NCBI GenBank assembly: GCA_003342895.1
Contig: PTFA01000081.1
Span: forward strand, 1,949,463 to 2,013,462
Reading direction: 5' to 3'
Length of the DNA: 64,000 nt
Source: Casuarius casuarius
Taxonomy: Eukaryota > Chordata > Aves > Casuariiformes > Casuariidae
How positions within the stretch are numbered: the first letter of the stretch is position 1; each line of letters opens with the position of its first letter. Shown one piece after another: positions 49,581 to 61,500 of the stretch. The notes under the pieces are model-generated. The model did not search any database. It was not told where the DNA came from and worked only from the letters and a program-made list of their open reading frames with translations. A program made the translations under genes and the position numbers.

Positions 49581-52500
49581 TATTGTTTAACTAATTAGTT
49601 TCTAAGGGTTAAATAGACTAGGTAATTTTCCTATACTTGTTTATGAACTTGCTTTACTCAGTCTCCATGCCAGTCTACAACTGATCAGAAAACACTGCTC
49701 TACATAAGTATGAACCATTCTCACGTGCACAGGAAAGAGCTGCATGTAAAGACACGCTCCTCACTTGCAGGAAACATTTAAATCTACGAAAAACAAAGAT
49801 CTAAGGTAGAGGGGAAAGTTTCTGTAAAGCTTAACTAAGTGTTCTATAATAAGAGAAATGCTCAATTGTTTCTTTGTGTAAATACTAAGTAAGTTTAAGT
49901 GTTCCAGTTCACCTGAAAGGTAGTAGTAATATTAGTACCAATATTTCATAAAGAGAAATTCCTAACATCCTGGCTGCTGCTTCTCCCATAGAGGAAAATT
50001 ATAAAGAATTCTTTCAGTACCTTTACCTGACAAGAATTAACTAACTGAATTCTAATTTTAACTAAAGGCCATTTCATCTAATAAATAGCATATGAGACAA
50101 TTGGATTTTAAGTTCTCAGTTATTTTTTTCTAAGACATGATGCTTTAATCAAAATACATTTTATAAACAGTTCAGTTTAAATAAGTATCACTCTTTTTAA
50201 TGCAGGTATGGGATACTACTGCCATGAAACTCACAGTAAGTATAAAGTTTTGCAGTCTGAAGAATGTTGTGAAAGCTTAGAGTAAGACAGAGGTTTCAGA
50301 ACTGTTATTACTACATATAAAAAGGTACGTAGTGCCACAGCAGAAGCCATATGCTCACATATTCGTAGGCCACGCTGCACAGTCACAAGACTTAAGATCA
50401 TGATTACCTTGCTGAAGAAATACATTATGAGTACTCGTTTTGATAAGAAGTTTTTTATCTGAAAAAAAAACAAAACAGGAGATTAAAAACGTTGCCTTTA
50501 CTTAACTCAGGGTATGCACAGTTGGCCCTCCTCAACTCTAACATCTTCTCACAAGAAGCAGTATAAAGGGATTGGAGAGAGGATGGGGGAAGGTGTTTCG
50601 TTTTGTTTTTAAAAGTTATGCAAGCTAATTGAAGAAGGAAGTATTCATTCAACAGAATGAGAGTCCTTTCAAGAAGAAAGAACGCCTAAACTGCACTGGC
50701 TGTAACCCACCTGTACTGCAACTTTTACTCTACCTGTTCTTGCTTGTTCTGAAGCCATGTGTAAATAAAGCTGGGCTGCACTGCCTCACTGCCAGCTCTC
50801 ACAACAGAGAACACTGGAAAGGATTCTTGGTGAGAACCATTCATTTGCAGATCTACAAAAGAAATAAAGCCTCTTCAGAAAAATCNGTTACTGTCACTTT
50901 CATCCTAAAGATACAGATCTCTATCGACATGTCTACTACACTAACGACTACATGGCTAAAAACAAGCACAGCGAAAAAATCTCTACCTGAATTTGATGTC
51001 CACAGCTTTGGTCCTCTTCTCATAATATGAGGACTTTGGACTGATCCATGCCAAGGAGAGTTTAAATCCAGAATTCCCGCCTTGCAATTTAAAACGGGTG
51101 AGCTGAAAGGCGTACCAACATCAGACCCAGGTGACGGCTTTAAAGGCAACAGGGATGATTTAACCAGGGAAGGCATGGGGGCTCTGGGAATGACATTAGA
51201 CCTCTGTAACTGGAAGGACACGTCTTCTGTCACAACGGCCCCTAATGACAAAGAACACAGTGCTTAAAGACAAACAGGCTGGTGTACATAAAACAGGAAC
51301 AACCAAATAATGAATTTGTCTATATCAGCAACTTCTGTATCCTCAAAGCTTTATTAAAAGACATCATTTCCACCATGGTCTTTAAAACACTCAACGCTAA
51401 TTTTGATGTGTACTTTTTAAAAATAGCAAAAGATGAGAAGGATCTCTGTGGATTATTTTTCTTTGATAACTAGCACTACTATGCTCTCATACACATATTT
51501 ATGTAAAGTGTGCTTCTGGGATTAAGCACCAGAAAGCAGCCTACTTAAAGAGAGTCCCTCCATAGGAATGGCCATTCTTCTACTCTGTTTGTCAGCGAGG
51601 GCTTCATGTCAGTCACAAAACCCAAGAGAACAAAGGGAACAGAGTGTGAGGAGCAATTCACCTCTAACATATCAACAGTCCCCTGTCCTGAAGCAGGAGG
51701 ACACTTGTATCCTAGGCACTGGCTGCTACGGGATTCAATTACTTGGCAGCCCTCGTGTCAGCACAGCTCTGCTGCCAGTCACAAGGCACAAGTCTGGCAT
51801 GTGAAACACCTGAACTGCTTGCAGGCTGCGCATGGCTCAAGAGCCAGGCTGGCTTTCCTTATTCTACAGTGATACTGAGTGAATCACACAAACGTATTCG
51901 GAGTCCCCACAACAACAAAACAAAAAAGTTTTACCAGTTTAAACTAATCATAAGAGCAGTTATGCAAATTACAAAACGTCTCCTGGCAAGATATCAGTTC
52001 TCCCTGCACCAGGTTCTACCACTTACTAAAACTGTAATTACTAGACTTCCTGATGCATGCAAATGTGAAAATATTTACTGTACTGAACCAAACATCATGC
52101 ACAGTAAACAAACTGAAATACACTCTTTCCAAGTTTTCTGTTTCAGTTATTTTGGTGTTATTACAACAAGAGTATTTAAAATGAAATGGGGGTGGGGGCA
52201 GTAGCACTCTTTTTAATTACATTTAGTTGAAGGAAAATCTGCAACTCATTTCTCCACACAACTTAACTGAGACTAATGTGCCTTTATAATCTAGCAGTAT
52301 TTTCAGGCTTTACAAAGTGTTGTGAACTTTTCCTCAGATACCTGGAGTCTGCGGAGATATTTTCAGTTCTCCTGCTGGCTGCTTTGCTCTCCCATTTGCT
52401 GCTGCAGCTTCCTGCTGTGCGATCAGCCTCTGGGTCAGATCACTCAGAAGACTTAAACATTCCTTCGATATTGCAGTCCAGTTGTGCGGGTGCCCGCCTA

Positions 52501-55500
52501 GCAGTATGCACACAAACAATGTGAAATGCAGTAGGCACGTTTAATCAAGATGTGCATCATTGTAGCTATTCTGATAGCGCCCATCTGCTTCCAGCATAAG
52601 CTTGAAAAGCTATAGTACCTTTCCATTTCTAAAAAGCCACAGTGCATTTCCACTGTAATAGTTTAGTTAAATACTCAGGGGAAGATGAAAACATGGACAA
52701 AGTCTATCTTCCAGTGAATGGGTAACTCAAAGACTTCAGTGAAACCTGCTAAACAAGCAGGAAACATAGGCGGTTCAGCCCATCAGATTTGAAATCTACT
52801 GAACAACTAAAATGAACAAAAGTAGTATCAACTGTGACTGTAAACAGCTTTGAAGTAGTACAAACACTTAAATGCCTGATGAAGTGCAACAAAAAGTTCC
52901 TGAAGGCTTCTAGGCAGCTTTAATTAACCTTCTCTCCCATATCTTTGTATATGGCAAGAGGATTGTATACTAATTGAAATCATAGCCATTGTTTGCTTTC
53001 ACAGCTCTAATGGTGACTTACTATTTATTCTTTATTTCATATCTCACTCATATCTGAACATTAGGCTTTCATACACATCTGCTAGATTATTCAGTTTGGA
53101 TTACTTGACTTGTGATGTCAAGAGTACTCTGCTTTCGGTACCCCAAGACCTGTGTTTCCTCATGGCTGTCACGTAAATCAAACAACAGGCACCACTATTT
53201 GTTGAGTTTAGTAGATGAAGCAATANGAATATAGATAATTAAGCATCCTTTTGGAAAAACCATCATAGGGGTATTTTTACTTATAAGGCCTCCTGGTTTA
53301 TGCAGCATGCCTCACATTCATTACTTCTAAAAGCACTTGATTAACACTTTTTAAAAAAGGAATCAACATGGAATAGTTTTATAATTACCTGGCTGACTAA
53401 GACTAAAGACTTCNTGTCGGCGAACAGGAGAATACTGGGAAAGTAACATCAAGTCTTGCAAGGCTAAAAACTGCAAAGAAAAGAAAATGTTTTAGTGCAT
53501 TCAAATATCCAATGGGTTTCCATAAAAATATGAGTTATCTTTACAAATGCAATCCTCAAAGAATGAGTTCTCGCAGAAACTACAGCCCCATGTCAGAGAA
53601 AAAGGAGGCAAGGGACTGCACACATCTCTAGAATCACTTTGGACGGGGCTGCTGAGAAAGTAAGAGCTTCACAGAGAACTTTACTGACATTTTGTTTCTT
53701 TTGATGTAAAGAAGATCTAACACACTGTTTCTAGTCTTAACAGCTAACAACTCAGACAGAAAGAGCTCAAAAAATCTAAAGCAAGAACTCTTTCTGCAAG
53801 CCAGAGCTCAGCTACATAGTTTGTCATACAGTATCAAACCTGCTTTTTTCTTAAATAAGAAAAGCTGTTTTTCTGCTTAAGTAGTGAATATGGCAATCCT
53901 GAAACAACTGGATTTCCCACACCTTGCAACTATGAGAAGGCTTGATTAATTAGCTACTTCAGTAAATACTGAGATTATAAGTTAGACTTCCTGCATCTTT
54001 AACAGNGCTAGCAGGCCCCTAGTCTTCCCCAACCGTCCTCTGATAATGCAGCAAACCTTTAAAAAAAGGTATTCAAATGATTTGCAACATAGTGCATTTC
54101 AAGTCTTATCAGAGACCTCTATAATCATTAAATGTGGAGCTTGCATGTGCAAGGGAATATTCTCATCTTTTTTTACACAATACTTCTCATATGAGTTCCC
54201 ACATTTTTATGTCAATAAATCCCGTTAAAGATTACCAAAGTCAAAACCAAAATTACTCTCCTTTATTCACAGNTTTTAGGTAGCTTTTATAGTATTGTCT
54301 TTAAGGGAGGAGGAAAAAAAAAAAAAGACTCCCAATATAAATACGGAAATCATTTTTAATTTCAAGAAAGAAGAGCACATGTGTAAGAACACAAATACTT
54401 GCAGTGCAGGCAAAGCGTTAAGAGTGCATAAAGATTTGACAAAATAACAGTTCATCTGACAGAGACCCAACGTTAAATGAGTTAAAAACTGAATCTCACT
54501 AACANTTTGTTTTAGCGTTAGTACACTAACGTGTTTTTGTTGCACACAAATTAAATACATCTCACTTCTAACTAAATGAGTCTCTCTTCAGCTTAAGAGT
54601 AACATAGCATGGTAAGCACCAGCAGATGTCACTACCAAACAAGTTTTCATCACTAAGAGTTACTCCCTTGTTGAGTGCTCTTAGGCAGCTTTTTAGAAGA
54701 ACAAACACCTTAATTAAAATAACTGCTACACAGAAGATCTGATTACAGACTTTGGGAAACACCTTCTCAGCACACATCGAGCTGGGAACATGTTGGTGAT
54801 TTTGTTACCTTTATAATAAGGGGAGGGTTGCTGTTTAAAATTTTAGGTAGGCACTGGTCTGTCTCCTCAGCAAAAGTTGGCTGGACAGGAAAATGATGTG
54901 TCTAAATAAAAACATCAGAAGCTGTGTTACACAGAGCAAAACATGAGAAAAATTGCTGAAAGACCACACCCAAGCTGNTATTTGTCAGATGAATGATGAG
55001 CAACTACAAAAACACGTACCCAGACTCTTCAACCTACTATAAACCAGCCTGTAATTCCTAACACAGAAAAAGACTTTAGCAGTTACTTCTGANGTTGAGA
55101 AGTCCTAGCAAATCGAGCTACCGTCCTTCATTGTATTTATCTTCAAATACCTTCCATGTTACCTATATGGTTAGTAGTTAGAGGCATCATATCATATGAA
55201 AAAAGAAGTCCACCTATCTGTAGTTAGGTGGGGGAAACTAGAGACACCACATTAGCAAGAAATAAGACTGAAACCTAAACTGTAATGTCCATCTTCAAAA
55301 GTGTACCTTGACCAACCTGGTGAAGAACTGAGGGTTCCACAATCAAATAAAAGACTTCAAAATTCTTCACTTGTATTGTTTCACTAATAAACTACAGAAT
55401 TCTTATTTTTATCATCACAATATTCGTATTCTTTTAACAGAATGTTTTCCTATTCTCATGATTACAATGATTAAAATGCAAATAATAGTGCTTAAATTGT

Positions 55501-58500
55501 ATCAAACACTGCATCTTTTTAATACTATTTAATATGAACCTGTTTGGGTACAGATTATCTGTCTCATGTTTACAGCAATCTTTCTTTGAAACTATTTCTT
55601 TCAGCTTTTTCTCCCTCCCTTTCCAATGACTAAATTGAAATTTATAGTAACAATCACTTATAAAGNGTTAAAGTGATTTCATGTGGAACTGATTTAAATG
55701 TACAATTTCTCTAGTGACTTTTCAGTTTACACTATGCCACTATTTACCAAGAGCTCTGAAAGNTGTTCAGCTCATCAAAAGAAAATTCACATGGATAAGC
55801 AAATCTTTTCTTTAACAGTCAAAAGGGCAACATCCATTTTATACTTTATCAACTGGATGCTTTTTTTGTCTTACATAGCTTTATAAGCAATACAATAATT
55901 AGTGGTGTTGAGACAGTGCTCAACAGCGCTTTAACTATTATCCTTTGAAATTGGACATTCACACCTCAGAACTCATTCCAGTCTGTCTACAGATTCTCAC
56001 ACATTATTACATCAGTTATGCTTGAGTCATTACTAATCTTTTCCCCGTGCAATCATAATAACTAGAGACCATTTAATTATAGTTAACACTCTAAAAAGCA
56101 CTGAATATGACTTTTTATCCCATAAGAGTCCTTTGCATTTCAAGAATATATTAGTCCAGGCTTTGAATCCAACTCATTTTCCTATTAACTTGCAGTCTAA
56201 TAAAAGTTTTCAAAAAAAATCAAGTTAGATGAACAACTTTGTGCTCTATATTTTTGTAATGGAATACCTGGATTAGCCAAAGATAGTCTTTTCTAGTTCT
56301 TTGTCTGCAAGACTTAATTTTCTTCATTCAAGGTCTCAGCTTTATTCTAATGCAATTTATTATATATTTAAATTGCCNTTTTTAGCCATATTAATTTGTA
56401 GCTTAATGGTTAAATGAAAAAAAGCAAAAAGTATTAATTCCCAAGATTGCTTGAAGTCTATTTTAATACCATAGCCTGAATTTTATTAACTTGCCTGTGC
56501 TTTGGAGGGCTGCATACTTTGATGGCTTGTTTAAATTTGAGATTTCTAGAGCTTAGCTTGCAGAATACTGACAGTGTTTTGGTTTCTTTCATATTGTAAA
56601 GTTTCACTGAGACCTAAATAGTTTCCAGATACTATATTCCTGTGTAACCTACAGCTGTTTGTCACAAGTCTTCAGCTAGTCTCAAGCTCAAATACAAAAT
56701 GACTGCATGGAAACACAGGTAAGGACCAAGCTAATAAGCTCTGCCAGACAGATACGGGCCCTGTACTGGCTCAGCTGTCTCTTATACCAAAATGACATAA
56801 GAAAGTTAGTGCTGGCTCCAGGCAGCACAAAGTTCTTTGTTAGGGTGGCCCCAGGAGCACCTGCATGGACTCAGTGTCAATCAGAAGACCAGGAAAANGG
56901 AGACATGGAAACAGAAGTAGAGGAGTAGGAAGAAGAGGTAGAAATAAAGCACTGCTGCAAACATGCTAATTTTGTGAGCAGCACAACCTTGTCTTGCTGT
57001 AGAGGAGGAGAAAAAAAAAGTCAGTTAACCCCCAGGACTGCTCAGATATCTGTAGCATGGGCTTGGAAAATCAGGGAATTCATAATTAAGTTATTTACCA
57101 GTAAAACTACTCTTGAAAAGAAAGTATTAGCTATGCAACACTGATGTTAGGCCTTTAGTATTGTCATTAAGCACTAACCTCTGTAGCATAGATTTTGAAG
57201 AGTAACCAGGCAATGTACCAGGTAATCAGAAGAAACACTCCACATAACCAGGCATGGTAGAGCAAGGAGAGATCCAATAAGCCAGTCAGAGTGTCAAGAG
57301 GATGCAATTTACTGCAGATAAAACAAGACATAAGTATTTTTATTATGGAAGATACCAATAATAAGCTGTTAGAGTAGCAACAATTTCAAGAACAGAGTTG
57401 TATTTTCCTTTTTTTTTTCCTTTGCAAAGACTTTCTCAAAGACATTACAAAAATCCCATTTATTCCTTTTAATTTTTCAGTAACTATGAACCTGAAATAT
57501 GTAAGTAATGAAATTAAAGAAAATGAAATACGAAATAAGTAACTATAATCACAGTTTCAGTCAATTAAGGTATTAAGAACTCCAGCTTCCCTATTGTAAA
57601 ACAAATGGTAGCCACACAAAAATTAAGATATGCAAAACAAACAAACAAAAAAGCCACACAAACAGAAAAGCAGATAAACCTCAAACAAAATGAGATTTGG
57701 ACAGTTAAGCCTTTCTGATATTTTAGATAATTAGAGAGATGAAGGAGACCAGTGAGGATTTCTTAATGACTATAAGATAGATCCAAAAGGAACCAACACA
57801 CTCTGGTAGGAGCCATTTCGGAAGTATGTAACAGTCCCTGTGCGCTGTACTGAGAGGCAAGGAACTAGATCCTACTACACACCAAGAACCAGTCGCTAAG
57901 CCAGACTTCTTCAGCAAAGGGAGCTGTTGGCAACATTCTCCTGCCAGTTTTCAGCACAGGATGCTACCTACCTGTCTATATGAAGATGCATTGTGGTACT
58001 TATCCATACCCTTGGGATATAACCTATGGGCCCAAAAAAGAAACACTGTGAAACAAATACGACACTGCCAAACACATACATCTTAGGCCAGAAACAAGTC
58101 AAAAGTAGAATAAATGTATAAAGACAAGGACTGGCCTTTTAACATGCATGTTCTAGAGAACAAATAATCTTTTTTGTTTTCTTTAGAGACTGAAACAAGA
58201 GAATGAAAAAAGGTTTCAGGCCAGCAACTATACAGTGAAAGATGTAGGTCTTATCCCAAATTTTATTTCCAGCTTCTCAGAATGTCTCAGTGGAGTTATT
58301 CATATTTCCTCACTAACAAAAGAGGGTTAATAGTAATTTAATATTCATTTTCAGCACAGCTCAAGCACCAGTAGAGTGTTTTTAAAGATTTAACGGAAAG
58401 CAGTATAGAACACTACATTTTTAACTTATCCCCTAATGTAAATAAAATGGAAATCATTTTAGCATATTTTGACATCATTTAAGTGTATAACTACAACTAT

Positions 58501-61500
58501 AACTTTAAAAATACTGATTTTAAGAAAGTCTAGTCCTAAAGAGCAAACTTTGGTTTCACTTGGGAGGGAGCCATGTTATCTTTTTCTCCCCAATTTTCTC
58601 CAAATAATACAAAGTGCGCCTGAGAATAAAGGCAAAGTGCTCAGTTTTACATTTTAAAAAGTGAAAACATAGTAAATATGTATATACAATATACATATTT
58701 ACTATATAAATAAAAAAACCACACACACGGCTGGTATTTCAGGTTCAGCTCTGTGAGGCTGTAACTCCAAAACCAGGCAATGGAAGGAGGAGTCCAAGGC
58801 ACGGAGATATTTGTGCACATTATAAAGGAATTACTATAATATCAGGAATATTTAAAGAAAAAACAACAAATATAAATTACAGACCAAAATAAAACTTTTG
58901 AATTGCACTACTCTCACATTTGCAGTCTTTCCGTGACAAATCAGGACTGATATTTAGACAGTGGCCTGAAGCATCGGGACTTAAAACGTACACTTGTTAA
59001 ACACAGGCCGGTAAGGTTTCATAGCTCCTCTTACGGGCAAGTTACTTCACAACTGCCTGCAACAAGTTTCCTCCACAAAAAAGATCACTGGAGACTCAAT
59101 AACCCCGAGAAGAACCAATGTTTTAGTAAGGTGTCCGAACACAGACTTTAGGTTACAGTTAGGAAACTAGTGTTCCCCACTGTCTTCACCTTGTAATATT
59201 ATAAAGAGATGACAGTGTTATCAGCTAGATCAGGAATTCTTATAGAAGGTGTTAATCTCTTTGGAGAAGAGACATTTCGCATATGCCACACAAGCTTCTG
59301 TGAAGCAGTAAGAACTGCTATCATACAAATACTGCTAACGTTCAAGCTCCGTGCTTTTTCTCACTAAAAAGAGAAGTGTTAGCTCTGCCTACTTTTTAAA
59401 CAAGCCTGTATGTCTTCAGCAAGTTATTTGGAAAATTGAAAAACAGGATAACATGCCTGACTGATTAAAGAAAGTTTTCAGAATACAGAAATAGTAATAA
59501 TAATAATTTCAGGAATACTTACCAAAAAAGTAATATGCAATACAGAAGTTTCTAACCAAATACAGTGATTCCACACAACTGTGTTTAACAAGAAGAGGCA
59601 AAGATCGTCTGAAACGTAAGTACTTGTATTGCTAAAAACAAACAAACAAACAAACTAGTTTAACTTTCTGCATTCAGAACATATCATTTTAAATGATACA
59701 AAAGGATAAGGTAGTTGAAATGCAGTACATTTGAAGTTTAGATGACTTTAAAAGAGTATTTAAGGTAATTCCAGGTGTTACAACTACTACTTATTCTCCC
59801 AGTCTATTTCTGGGATTTTATAATCATCTCTAGTTTTCATCCTTCTTCCTCCTTGTATCAGCATGGACAGTGGGGAAACTGACTTTAAAAACCGGGAAAC
59901 AAACTATAAAAACGCCATCTAATGTGAAGTAAACAGAAAACAAATGAGGGCACATTTCATCCACTAGATTTCATTTAGACTCCGGTGTTTGATTAAAACA
60001 CATGGAAAATTCAGACAAGTGTGAGCTGACACTAATCCTTCTCACAGCAAGAGCAGTGCACTGCTGAATCATTTCTCCATAAAAAACAAATAACATATCT
60101 TTCCAAAAGACCAAAGAAACCTGTCTGAATGTACATGCAAATGAAACCAAATCTTACTTGGCTAGGTTTAATTTAAGAAAAGTTTTCTAATAGTATTTAA
60201 AAAATACAATAACTATGCCTTGATGCTTAGTTTGCTTGCTTGCTGATAAACGGAATAGTCATAAACTGTATCAGTGCAAAACATTTAATTCAGACAACCT
60301 TGTTTAAAGACATTTTGCCAAATCAGTTGGACTTTGTAAATCTGGGAGTCCTGCAAAGTTAATGGCTGCTGCAAGGCTATAGCGACAGCAGAAATATTTT
60401 TAGATGGTGGTTCACAAGCCACCCCTCAGCACTTCTCATTGGTACGAACTTCTGCAGAACTGCCAGAGCTCCCTCTGAAAGACTTAATGGAATTTCAGTT
60501 TCTACAGCACTACACACAAACAAGTGCTGGATGCTGAGCTTTAAGCAAGATTTAATAAGCTATTTAAACTTTAAATGATTTGGTACTCAGTTGCAATTGA
60601 TAATATGCTTTTGTTACTTTCAGGGATTTTCAGCTTTTAGGTGACCCTTGCTGTCAGTTTCTGAAGATAACACTCAGTACCTGCATGTTGTCTTTTTGTC
60701 TCTCTCTCTTCTGTAGTGGTCCCCCTCAACCAGTATTTAATAGAGGGATGTAAATTTTATAATTGTGGCATCCTCAACTTCTGTGCTTATTTGAAAGGGC
60801 ACGATAGGAAGGAGGAGGATGAAAACTACTGGCATTTGAAGCTAACTATGTGTATGCTTCATCAATTAGTGAAAGCATGTCAACAGAGAGCTGCTATTGC
60901 CCTATTAGAAAGTACAAATAATCAACTGTTATTGATCACTGTTTTGCTTTGACATTTCATTCTGTGAAGGCTTTTAAATTTCTTACCTGTATGATTGGAA
61001 ATGGCAAATAATTCATATTGTTAACAAGATACAAAAGACTGTAACTGTATCCCATGAAAGCTCCAGACAGTAGAAAGAAGAGGTGGTATTCATTTAGACA
61101 CACCTGAGGAACAGCATCATCTAGGCTAAAATAAAGAAGTTGGTATTAATTCTGAGTCAAAAAAGAGAAAAACACAGTTACTCTAGCCTTAAGTAACCAG
61201 AAGTTTGTTTTTACTGTCCTGATCAGGATATATATTTCAGGTGTTCTTCCCAAAGTGTGAATCCCTCCACCTATTTTTGTAACTCATGCATGAGGATGCT
61301 TCTGGTATTTTTTGAGTATGTCATGTTGACCAAAAGACCAAGACCTAGTTCAAGGAACAACTAATCTTTTATCATTCAACTTCTGTCAACAATCATGGCA
61401 ATTTAGATTTTTTGAGCTTCTGGCGCAATTATTTCTTTAATGCATTGTAACATCAAAACATTGTAACATAAATTAGGGTATTTCCTATCCTTTAGCAAAG

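Larger units (their letters stand above)
49329..54808 (-). other. NDC1: NDC1 introns 9 to 14 (between small exons)
   Basis: Noncoding stretches 53471-54808, 52498-53388, 51242-52341, 50853-50986, 50459-50733 and 49329-50407. They are AT-rich. The only clear simple sequence is a 30-base A run at 49548-49577. A 153-codon plus-strand ORF at 51743-52204 in intron 11 has no recognisable domain and I treat it as chance. Confidence 0.8.

Noticed and set aside
51743..52204. 153-codon plus-strand ORF antisense to NDC1
   Set aside because: Lies wholly in intron 11, shows no family resemblance and no promoter features.
58669..58705. microRNA precursor
   Set aside because: The hairpin arm is only 17 bp with a 3-base loop, too short, and its sequence is simple AT-rich.
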